Source of the DNA: Candidatus Nitrosocosmicus arcticus
GTDB taxonomy: Archaea; Thermoproteota; Nitrososphaeria; Nitrososphaerales; Nitrososphaeraceae
DNA length: 64,000 nucleotides
NCBI RefSeq assembly: GCF_007826885.1
Contig: NZ_ML675578.1
Coordinates: 1-64,000 of the forward strand
Reading direction: 5' to 3'
Below the pieces are notes generated by a model. That model ran no database searches. It was not told the DNA's origin and worked only from the letters and a program-made list of their open reading frames with translations. Positions 52,858-60,362 of the stretch are shown here, one piece after another (the stretch's first letter is position 1; the number at the start of each line of letters is the position of its first letter). The position numbers and the translations under genes were made by a program.

Positions 52858-53646
52858 TTATTTGTTACTTACTCTTAATTTTATTATCGCTATCCCAATT
52901 CCGTATAATAACAACATTGGTATGGAGATAAACCACATAGTTATTCCACTGCCATCAGGGGTTATTACTGCACCAAAGATGATTATTATCAAAAGCGCAT
53001 ACTTAAAATTCTTTATCCAAAATTGGAGATTGACAAGACCGCTAGCTGAAAGGATAAACATAACGAGCGGTAATTGGAAAGAGATCCCAAATGCTATGAA
53101 GAACTGTAGTACAAAATTAATGAAATCCGAGATGTTCAGAAATGTTAGGACACCAATTGATTGTCCATATTGATACAAAAATGTCAGAGTGATTGGTATA
53201 GCCAAATAGAAAGAGAAAACCATTCCGCTTAAGAAAAGAATTGTAGTGGGTAGTAGGAATGTAAAGAATGCTTTTTTTCTGCTTGTGAAAGACATTGCAG
53301 GGCTGATGAATCCAAAAACCTCCCTAACAATCAAAGGGATTGAACAAGAAACTGAAATTAGAATCGCAACGTAAATTTGCGCGTAAAGGGATTGTCCGGG
53401 TGCTGTTTGAATCAATTCCACACCGTGTGGGACCAGGCTTTTGCTTAAAAATAATGTCACCTGACTTGCGATATTATTATAGACCGTAGGCATAATGAAA
53501 TAGAAAGAATGATTATTCACTGTCACTATCTGAATGCCAAAAACAGTACAAAAAATCATTAATGCTATGGTAATGACTATTATCCTCAAAAATCGATTTC
53601 GTAGTTCTTTTACATGATCAATGAATAGCATATCGCCAGGCGCCAT
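52858..53646 (-). CDS. tatC: Twin-arginine translocase subunit TatC
   Basis: The multi-spanning receptor subunit of the Tat export system, which recognises twin-arginine signals on folded proteins. About six membrane helices can be picked out over 262 residues. The family signature near the N-terminus, DHVKELRNRFLRI, and the FxxP-type segment QLPLVMFILSASGLV are present. It is placed between aroD and the DNA methyltransferase gene on the minus strand; no tatA lies next to it. Its place in the aromatic cluster has no obvious functional meaning. Confidence 0.93.
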   Translation of the reverse strand: MAPGDMLFIDHVKELRNRFLRIIVITIALMIFCTVFGIQIVTVNNHSFYFIMPTVYNNIASQVTLFLSKSLVPHGVELIQTAPGQSLYAQIYVAILISVSCSIPLIVREVFGFISPAMSFTSRKKAFFTFLLPTTILFLSGMVFSFYLAIPITLTFLYQYGQSIGVLTFLNISDFINFVLQFFIAFGISFQLPLVMFILSASGLVNLQFWIKNFKYALLIIIIFGAVITPDGSGITMWFISIPMLLLYGIGIAIIKLRVSNK

Positions 53647-53751
53647 TTACCTTAGACTGTTGTACCAAAAAAAAGTAAAAAATATAAACTATACTTAATC
53701 TGAAATTGATTGAAATGCCCTATTTATGAAATCATTTTTAAGAACTTTGAT

Positions 53752-54627
53752 TTACACAACATGAGACGCTATTTTCTTCCAATTTGCTATAAGGGCTTCA
53801 GGTCTAATATGAAGCTCCTCATTCATGATTCTTTTTTTTGCCAGATCGACATATTCCTGCTTAATGTCTATTCCAAGAAAATGTCGATCAACATTGTAGG
53901 CTACCTTCGTAGTTTGGCCGCTCCCATTAAATGGGTCTAGCACTATGTCTCCGTTATAAGAGTAGATTTTAAGCAAACGATATGGTATTTCTTCGGGAAA
54001 AGGACACGGATGCTCAATATAGCCTGGAGGTACTGGAGCTATATGCCATACAGAATTTGCTATCTCTTTGGTCCACTCCTCATGTGTTGCAGGAAGGATT
54101 TCTCTTCTTTGATTCCTGCCACTTTTCACGTCACCCTTTCTTAATACTAAAATGAACTCATGCATAATATTTGCCCTGTAGTATTTTGGATATGGGTTTA
54201 TGACAAATGAACCATACCTGTTAGTTCCACCAGTTACTTTGTGCCAAATTATTTCTTCATGGAGACTCCAGTTTCCACCGGGTGCCACTAGTCGAGATAA
54301 TAATAGATGGGGCAACGGAATCAAGGTCCCATTTACAACTTCGTTAGCGATTACAATACAACAATAACCACCCTCCTTGGTTACACGATATACCTGATCG
54401 TTAAAAATAGTAACCATGTTTTCTAAATATTCATCTAAACTAACTTTTGAAATTCCTCTATAATTCTGAGTATTTTTTTTTGAGGCGTGTAAATCATAGT
54501 CTATGGCATTTCCATAAGGAGGTGATGTCACAGTCAATTGTATACTTCCAGAGGGAACATTTTTTAATATCTTTTCACAATTTCCTAGTAAAATTTTGTC
54601 GTATAGTGATTCGGACCTGATTAGCAC
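53752..54627 (-). CDS. Site-specific DNA methyltransferase, TSPPY (m4C-type) family
   Basis: A lone DNA amino-methyltransferase. The catalytic motif is TSPPY at 34-38, the form usual for N4-cytosine enzymes (N6-adenine enzymes mostly have DPPY or NPPY). The SAM motif is DPFNGSGQT near residue 240. The order (catalytic motif first, SAM motif last) makes it a beta-type enzyme. No restriction endonuclease or specificity gene is adjacent, so it is an orphan methyltransferase with a possible regulatory or repair-linked role. 291 residues is complete. It sits between tatC and the DHQ synthase II gene. Confidence 0.88.
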   Translation of the reverse strand: MLIRSESLYDKILLGNCEKILKNVPSGSIQLTVTSPPYGNAIDYDLHASKKNTQNYRGISKVSLDEYLENMVTIFNDQVYRVTKEGGYCCIVIANEVVNGTLIPLPHLLLSRLVAPGGNWSLHEEIIWHKVTGGTNRYGSFVINPYPKYYRANIMHEFILVLRKGDVKSGRNQRREILPATHEEWTKEIANSVWHIAPVPPGYIEHPCPFPEEIPYRLLKIYSYNGDIVLDPFNGSGQTTKVAYNVDRHFLGIDIKQEYVDLAKKRIMNEELHIRPEALIANWKKIASHVV

Positions 54628-54723
54628 AAATTCTGTTTTTGGATAAGGTCCATAATCACATTACTCTAAAAATTTATACTGATTGATAAAAAGATTTAAC
54701 AAATATATCGCATAACTAATTTA

Positions 54724-55914
54724 TCATTTTTCGAGTATGTACTCCTTTGAAATCTCCATACCAAAATGTCTACCAGCTGATGGAATAGAATAAACCAATA
54801 TTTTATCACCGGCTTTTGCATGGGTAACTGGTAAAATCTTACCGCTCTCATTCAAAAACCTAATGGTTTCAGCGTTCTGAACTATAATGGTTCCTACTTC
54901 ATCATCATTAATTGCTGCTCTAAATAGTCGTAACGGTCGAGATTCTATCTTAGCTCTGCCAACTCCGACCATTCTGGCGTCTCCTTTGGCGTTCACTATC
55001 AAAACTTGACTCCCAGATTCAAGCTCAGACAAATATTTTGTAGTTCCATCTGGAGTTATTGTGTAACAATGTACTGCACCAGCATTTACTCTAAAAGGTC
55101 TAGGAGATGTAAAGGACGAACCTATTGATTCATTGTGAATTAAGAATAAAAAATTCGACTTGTTTCCAACTAGCATACCTTCCCCCTCAGACAGCATAGA
55201 AACAGTATCTATGCACACTCTTTCTCCCATCCCTACGTTTAATACCTCTTTTATTTCCGCAATTTTTATCTGAAACGAGGCTTTTTTGATGATGTTCCTC
55301 GCTCTGATTATTTCCTCCTCGCTATTTGTAGACATTAATACTCCATCTACCCCCAATTCTAATACGGTGAACAGAGTTTCAACTTCCTCTATGGATTTTG
55401 CGACTGCGAATATTTCAGTACCGGTATTTTGGAGAGAAGCTATAACATTTTCAAGTGGTATTATCCTCCAATCATCCAAGTCTATAATAATAAATGACAA
55501 ATGAAATTTATCTATTAAACCCTTTATTTGATCTATATCTCGATTGCTGGTAACCTTTCTGTAAATTCCTATTTTAGAGGCCGTAGTCAGATTTCTCAAG
55601 TTAATTTCCTCAAGCTGTTGCTCGGACTCAATAACCATATAATCCGCATCCTTCGAATTAAAAATAGTTTTAATTTTAATTGAATCTTGGTCTAGACCAT
55701 CAAGCTCCTCTGAAGGATCGATATAAATCAAATCAATTCTGTCTTTTATCCTATTAACGAGTGTAGCGAATTCTGCAAGTTCATTTTTTTTTTCACCTAA
55801 TTTAGGGACACTTGAAAGATCAGAATTAGAATAGAATAATGGTTTTAATATTATTTTCTTGCCTTTTTTTTTATTCTTACCTTCTTCCGCTTTTCTTGGA
55901 TTTGATTCTACCAT
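54724..55914 (-). CDS. aroB': 3-Dehydroquinate synthase II (archaeal)
   Basis: Second step of the archaeal entry to shikimate: NAD-dependent oxidation and cyclisation of ADH to dehydroquinate. The family segments GVDGVLMSTNSEEEIIRARN, GERVCIDTVSMLSEGEGMLVGNKSNFLFLIHNES, PRPFRVNAGAVHCYTITPDGTTKYLSEL and AKAGDKILVY are clear. 396 residues, slightly longer than usual because of a lysine-rich N-terminus (EGKNKKKGKK). It overlaps the ADH synthase gene by 38 nt. It is not related to bacterial AroB. Confidence 0.95.
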   Translation of the reverse strand: MVESNPRKAEEGKNKKKGKKIILKPLFYSNSDLSSVPKLGEKKNELAEFATLVNRIKDRIDLIYIDPSEELDGLDQDSIKIKTIFNSKDADYMVIESEQQLEEINLRNLTTASKIGIYRKVTSNRDIDQIKGLIDKFHLSFIIIDLDDWRIIPLENVIASLQNTGTEIFAVAKSIEEVETLFTVLELGVDGVLMSTNSEEEIIRARNIIKKASFQIKIAEIKEVLNVGMGERVCIDTVSMLSEGEGMLVGNKSNFLFLIHNESIGSSFTSPRPFRVNAGAVHCYTITPDGTTKYLSELESGSQVLIVNAKGDARMVGVGRAKIESRPLRLFRAAINDDEVGTIIVQNAETIRFLNESGKILPVTHAKAGDKILVYSIPSAGRHFGMEISKEYILEK

Positions 55915-56668
55915 AGTGCTTGTTCTCTATAATAATAGCATGCAGGGCTTTTATTATTTCATTTGGATTATTATGTTGAAAAATATTTCTCCCAAAAGTT
56001 ACGCCAATCGCTCCTGCCTTCATTGCATCCTGGCACATTCCTAATATTTCAGCATCCGTATTAGCTTTAGGTCCACCTGCAATTACAATCGGCACAGGAC
56101 AGGATTTTATGACTTCTCTAAAGGTGTCTACGTCACCTGTATATACAGTCTTTACTATATCAGCTCCTGCTTCAGCACCTATACGAGCTGTATGAGCAAC
56201 TATTGTAGGATCATGCGGGTTTGTAATGTTGTCTCCCCGAGGATACATCATCGCGATTAATGGGATATTCCATTCATTACATTCATCAGCAACTTGGCCT
56301 AGCTTGTAGAGCATGCTTGGCTCCTCATTGGAGCCGATATTAATATGCAAAGAAACCGCATCGGCCCCCAGCCTTATCGCTTCTTTGACTGAGCCCATCA
56401 GGATCTTGTTGTTTGGATCCGGGCCAAGGGAAGTAGCAGCTGACATGTGAGCAATTAAGCCTACGGAGGGTGGTGCAGACAGAGATTTTATAATCCCCTT
56501 ATTTACGAGAAAACAAGTCAAACCTGAATCCTGAGTTTGGTTTATCAGTTCAGAGATATTCTGAATACCCTTTAGTGGGCCGCTGCTTATTCCGTGATCC
56601 AACGGGATACACAACATTTTTCCCTTTTTTAATATACGATTGAGCCTAATTTCTTTCCCAAGGACCAT
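55877..56668 (-). CDS. aroA': 2-Amino-3,7-dideoxy-D-threo-hept-6-ulosonate (ADH) synthase
   Basis: First step of the archaeal aromatic pathway, an aldol-type condensation that replaces the DAHP route. A fructose-bisphosphate-aldolase-like barrel: CIPLDHGISSGPLKG at the N-terminus, SLHINIGS, the Schiff-base lysine in GADIVKTVYTGD, VIAGGPKA and GVTFGRNIFQH. 263 residues. It is first in the long minus-strand cluster, 77 nt from nadE, and its end overlaps DHQ synthase II by 38 nt. It could formally be mistaken for a class I aldolase, but the partner gene settles it. Confidence 0.95.
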   Translation of the reverse strand: MVLGKEIRLNRILKKGKMLCIPLDHGISSGPLKGIQNISELINQTQDSGLTCFLVNKGIIKSLSAPPSVGLIAHMSAATSLGPDPNNKILMGSVKEAIRLGADAVSLHINIGSNEEPSMLYKLGQVADECNEWNIPLIAMMYPRGDNITNPHDPTIVAHTARIGAEAGADIVKTVYTGDVDTFREVIKSCPVPIVIAGGPKANTDAEILGMCQDAMKAGAIGVTFGRNIFQHNNPNEIIKALHAIIIENKHYGRIKSKKSGRR

Positions 56669-56745
56669 AATACAAGAAAAATTGTAAACCTATTTAAAAG
56701 TGATATGGTTGGTTTTCTAGAAATCAAATTTCCCCATTCACAATT

Positions 56746-57549
56746 TCATTTCGAAATTTTACAAATAGGAGGAAACGCTTGTTTATGCAGATTATTTTCT
56801 ATCCTACGTTTAACCTCTTGAATCACCTCTAGCGGTAAATTTGGAAATTCTTTTAAGATATCTTGTTCGCCGTAGCGCAAATCATCGGTGTTCCCAAAGC
56901 ATTGCAGAATTTTGTCTAGTTCTACAAATGGCAGGCCTAGTTCGTCTTCGGTGAACTGGTCAGCCCATAATCTTGCACTGCTTTTTTTTCCGATAATGGA
57001 AAAAGGAATTTCAAGATACTTTGCTAAACCTACCAATTGTGTCTTGTACAAGTCAGCGAGTGGAAGTAAGTCTGCAGCCCCGTCTCCGAATTTTGTAAAA
57101 TATCCCAGCATCAGCTCGGTCTTATTTGAGGATCCCAAAACCAGCCTTCCCATTAAGCCTGAGTAATAGTACAGTATACACATTCTGATCCTAGCGACTA
57201 GGTTTCCAGGCAACAGCATATTATTGGAGTCTTTGACGTTGATTAGTCCTAGAAAACTATCCTTGGGCTTATTTACGGCCATTTTTTTATAATTAATTTT
57301 CAAGTCTGAACAAATTCTAAGTGCATCTTCGACGTCGCTTGTTGGAGTTACGGTTTCATCTGGCAGTATCAATCCCATCACTTTTCCTGGCCCAATCGCG
57401 CGTGTAGCTAAATATGCCAACACAGTTGAATCTATACCCCCAGAAATTCCCAAAACTATCCCGTTTGATTTTCTAGATTCTGTCTCATTCTTTATGAAAT
57501 CAATGATTTCCTGGCTTATTGATTCAAAGTTCATCGAATTTGATGTCAT
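56746..57549 (-). CDS. nadE: NAD synthetase (ammonia-dependent)
   Basis: Amidates nicotinate adenine dinucleotide to NAD. The ATP pyrophosphatase motif VLGISGGIDSTV is near the N-terminus; GLILPDETVTPTSDVEDA and LVLGSSNKTELMLGYFTKFGDGAADLLPL follow, all typical of NadE. No glutaminase domain, so it uses ammonia. I chose the ATG at 57549 (267 residues); the frame extends 43 codons further upstream with hydrophobic, non-family sequence that overlaps the probable promoter region of gltA. An ATG at 57534 is also possible. Confidence 0.92.
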   Translation of the reverse strand: MTSNSMNFESISQEIIDFIKNETESRKSNGIVLGISGGIDSTVLAYLATRAIGPGKVMGLILPDETVTPTSDVEDALRICSDLKINYKKMAVNKPKDSFLGLINVKDSNNMLLPGNLVARIRMCILYYYSGLMGRLVLGSSNKTELMLGYFTKFGDGAADLLPLADLYKTQLVGLAKYLEIPFSIIGKKSSARLWADQFTEDELGLPFVELDKILQCFGNTDDLRYGEQDILKEFPNLPLEVIQEVKRRIENNLHKQAFPPICKISK

Positions 57550-57695
57550 TATTAGAGATATCATATTAAAATTGTTATGCTGTTGGTATTGGGTTGGGAT
57601 GCGATTCTGTTTATTAGATCCTGTCAAGAAAGAGAGATAACTTTGAATCAATAGAATTATTTTAATATGCAGAATCAATATTAGAATTTAGATCA

Positions 57696-58874
57696 TTGGA
57701 TACACGCAATATAGGCTTAAGAAATATCGAGGTAGCGGACACAAAGATATGTTCAATCGATGGTGAAAATGGAAAATTAATCTATAGGGGTTATGATATA
57801 CTTGACCTGGCAAATCATTCCACTTATGAGGAAACAGCCTTCCTCTTACTATTTGGAGATTTACCTGTAAAAGAGGAACTTGAAGATTTTAACTTAAAAT
57901 TGACAGAATCAAGGAGAATTCCAGATTCAGTTACCAAGAATATGAAAAATAAACCTGTCACAGCACATCCAATGGATGTCCTGCAGTCTTCGATTTTAGA
58001 CCTGGCAGATTATGACCGCAATAGGCTAGATGAGGGGAAGATTGCCAACATTGAAAGGGCTATTTCATTAATTGCAAAGATTCCTACTATTGTTGCTGCA
58101 TGGGATAGGATCAGAAACAAGCAAGATATAGTAGAGCCGCGTGACGATAATTCGCATGCGCATAATTTCTTATATATGCTTAGGGGAGAACACCCTAAGC
58201 ATGAAATATCCAAAATATTTGATATCAGCTTAATATTACATGCTGAACATAGTTTTAATGCGTCAACTTTTGCTGCTCGAGAAATTGCATCAACACGTGC
58301 AAGTATCTATGCAAGCATAGGAGGTGCGGTGGGTGCATTGTCCGGAGAGCTTCATGGTGGAGCAAATATTCAAGTGATGAAAATGTTGCTTGAAATGGGC
58401 GATTTGAATAATGTTGAAAAATGGGTTCATGACAGGATAGCAAAAGGTGGAAGAGTGATGGGGATGGGTCATGCCGTTTATAGAACAACCGATCCTAGAT
58501 CAGAGGTCCTTGCGTCACTATCTAGGGCTATTTCAAAAGAAAAGGATACAAAATGGTATGAAATGACCGAAAAAATCGAAGAAATCACAAGGAGAGTCAT
58601 GTACCAAACTAGAAAAATGCTGATATATCCTAATGTGGACCTGTATAGCGCCTCATTATATTATAGTCTAGGAATCCCTATTGATCTAAATACACCTATA
58701 TTCGCTATATCTAGAATAGCTGGATGGAATGCCCATATCATTGAGGAGAAATTTGCTGAAGCGGCCCCGAAGCCAGCGCTATATAGGCCAAAGGCAGTTT
58801 ATGTTGGTAGATATTGCGGCCCGATGGGCTGTGAATACGTTAGCCTTATCAATAGAAAAATTCAAAATCCTTGA
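57696..58874 (+). CDS. gltA: Citrate synthase
   Basis: Condenses acetyl-CoA with oxaloacetate. The start GLRNIEVADTKICSIDGENGKLIYRGYDI is the family opening. The catalytic His lies in ELHGGAN and the second in MGHAVY, and the CoA-binding RTTDPR segment follows. 392 residues is typical of archaeal type II enzymes. The start is TTG, 18 nt into an AT-rich region, divergent from nadE. In these autotrophs it serves biosynthesis. The close 2-methylcitrate synthases cannot be excluded from sequence alone. Confidence 0.92.
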   Translation: MDTRNIGLRNIEVADTKICSIDGENGKLIYRGYDILDLANHSTYEETAFLLLFGDLPVKEELEDFNLKLTESRRIPDSVTKNMKNKPVTAHPMDVLQSSILDLADYDRNRLDEGKIANIERAISLIAKIPTIVAAWDRIRNKQDIVEPRDDNSHAHNFLYMLRGEHPKHEISKIFDISLILHAEHSFNASTFAAREIASTRASIYASIGGAVGALSGELHGGANIQVMKMLLEMGDLNNVEKWVHDRIAKGGRVMGMGHAVYRTTDPRSEVLASLSRAISKEKDTKWYEMTEKIEEITRRVMYQTRKMLIYPNVDLYSASLYYSLGIPIDLNTPIFAISRIAGWNAHIIEEKFAEAAPKPALYRPKAVYVGRYCGPMGCEYVSLINRKIQNP

Positions 58875-58913
58875 AATCATAAAACCTGGGTGCGTTTAGA
58901 GAGTATCATATTC

Positions 58914-58923
58914 TAAATTTATA
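58914..58923 (+). promoter_or_regulatory. TATA-like element of purM
   Basis: AAATTTATAA-type element about 31-40 nt before the TTG start of purM. Confidence 0.4.
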
Positions 58924-58953
58924 AGGACCATCAAATTTCTCTAAATCATATCG

Positions 58954-60042
58954 TTGAAGTCCTCAAACAAAAACATTGTCAAATATAGTGATGTAGGGAT
59001 AGACGTTGATAAGATAAAGTCGATTCAGAATTCTGTTGGAAAAAGTATTGGGAGTACTCATTTTTTACCAAATAAAGGTAAAGTAATTTCTGGATTTGGT
59101 CACTATGCCGGACTAATCGAATTCAATAAAAAAATACTGACTTTGCACACCGATGGTGTTGGATCAAAGATCTTGATAGCTCAAGCCATGAATAAGTACA
59201 ATACTATTGGTATCGACTGTATTGCAATGAATGTAAATGACACCGTTTGTTTAGGAGCTACTCCTGTGGGATATCTTTCCTATGTAGCGTTGGAAAAAAC
59301 TAATGACTTTTTACTAAAGGAGATTACAAAAGGCTTGGTCAAGGGGGCTATTATGTCAAACGTAGCAATAGTTGGGGGAGAAACAGCAATACTTCCTGAT
59401 ATTATTACTGGACAAAAGAAAGATCATAATTTTGACCTTGCAGGAATGGTTCTTGGGATCTTAGAAAATAAGAAAAAAATGATACTTGGAGACAAGATTA
59501 GGCCAGGTGATATAATAATAGGAATAGAGAGTTCAGGAATTCATTCTAATGGATTAACTCTAGCAAGAGAAATTTTATTGAAAAAGCACGATATTAACGA
59601 TAAACCCGAATTTATTAGCAAATCTCTTGGAGCAGAACTTTTAAAACCTACAGCTATATATTCAAATATAATTCTAAAAACAGTTGAAAAATTCGCAAAA
59701 AGAATCCACGGCCTTGCACACATTACAGGAGGCGCATTTACAAAGTTAAAAAGATTGAATGAACGTGTTGATTATTTTCTGGACAATTTGCCTGCTATTA
59801 GTGGTATCTTTAAACAAATCATGGTGGATGGAAATATTTCAGAAAAAGAAATGTATAGGACTTTTAACATGGGTATAGGATTTTGTGTAATTGCGGCGAG
59901 AGAATCAGCAGACGAAATAATTGAAACTATTAACAATGAGAAAATGAAATGCAGAATAATTGGGAACGTTAGGGGTAATGGAATGGGAAATTCATATATT
60001 AACTCACCTTATGATAAAGAAATCAAAGCAATCAAAATCTAA
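58954..60042 (+). CDS. purM: Phosphoribosylformylglycinamidine cyclo-ligase (AIR synthetase)
   Basis: Closes the imidazole ring to give AIR from FGAM, the step after PurLQ. The opening YSDVGIDVDKIKSIQ, then HTDGVGSKILIAQ, GIDCIAMNVNDTVCLGATP, GGETAILPD and IHGLAHITGGAF are the standard AIRS motifs. 362 residues is normal. The start is TTG. It lies about 39 kb from purF, so purine genes are grouped but not in one unit. A stand-alone gene followed by a 320-nt gap. Confidence 0.96.
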   Translation: MKSSNKNIVKYSDVGIDVDKIKSIQNSVGKSIGSTHFLPNKGKVISGFGHYAGLIEFNKKILTLHTDGVGSKILIAQAMNKYNTIGIDCIAMNVNDTVCLGATPVGYLSYVALEKTNDFLLKEITKGLVKGAIMSNVAIVGGETAILPDIITGQKKDHNFDLAGMVLGILENKKKMILGDKIRPGDIIIGIESSGIHSNGLTLAREILLKKHDINDKPEFISKSLGAELLKPTAIYSNIILKTVEKFAKRIHGLAHITGGAFTKLKRLNERVDYFLDNLPAISGIFKQIMVDGNISEKEMYRTFNMGIGFCVIAARESADEIIETINNEKMKCRIIGNVRGNGMGNSYINSPYDKEIKAIKI

Positions 60043-60362
60043 ATACAAAATATCTATTATTTTGTACAGATTTGTTTGTTGTGATATTGAATACTTTCCA
60101 AACGAATATTTCTTTATCCCTCAAATTACAGATCTTGATTAGGCATTACAAAATACAAAACATCTCGATTTAATATGTCATTTTTTTATATAGTTTATTT
60201 ATTTTGTTTAACTTTCTGATGTCTATCCCTAATCCTAATCCTATTCCAACTCCTTCTCTTCGCTCTAGGCTCCTCAAAATTAAAGTGCATATTTTTTAGA
60301 AAAGTAGGAAAAGATATTTAGTCGATGTAATAGATAGATTTTCAGAGGGCACATTAACTAGA
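60043..60362. other. Intergenic stretch ahead of elp3, with a tiny proline-rich frame
   Basis: No full gene. It holds a TATA-like element (TATATA, 60187-60192), a 26-codon reading frame right after it (listed separately), and a further AT-rich stretch before elp3. The first 130 bases contain the word ACAAAATA several times in slightly different forms, with no clear meaning. Confidence 0.45.
60219..60299 (+). CDS. Possible leader peptide, proline-rich, upstream of elp3
   Basis: An ATG frame of 26 codons ending TAG. It reads MSIPNPNPIPTPSLRSRLL and continues KIKVHIF. Five prolines in the first twelve residues come from repeated CCT-AAT codons. A TATA box lies 27-32 nt upstream of its ATG, so it would be translated from the very 5' end of the message, and it stops 63 nt before the elp3 start. 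Codon-level attenuation by proline supply or by stalling is conceivable, but the frame may also be chance. No homologue known to me. Confidence 0.3.
   Translation: MSIPNPNPIPTPSLRSRLLKIKVHIF

Noticed and set aside
56746-57678. Longer 310-residue NadE from an upstream start
   Set aside because: The extra 43 residues are not family-like and run into the intergenic promoter region shared with gltA. The ATG at 57549 fits NadE better.
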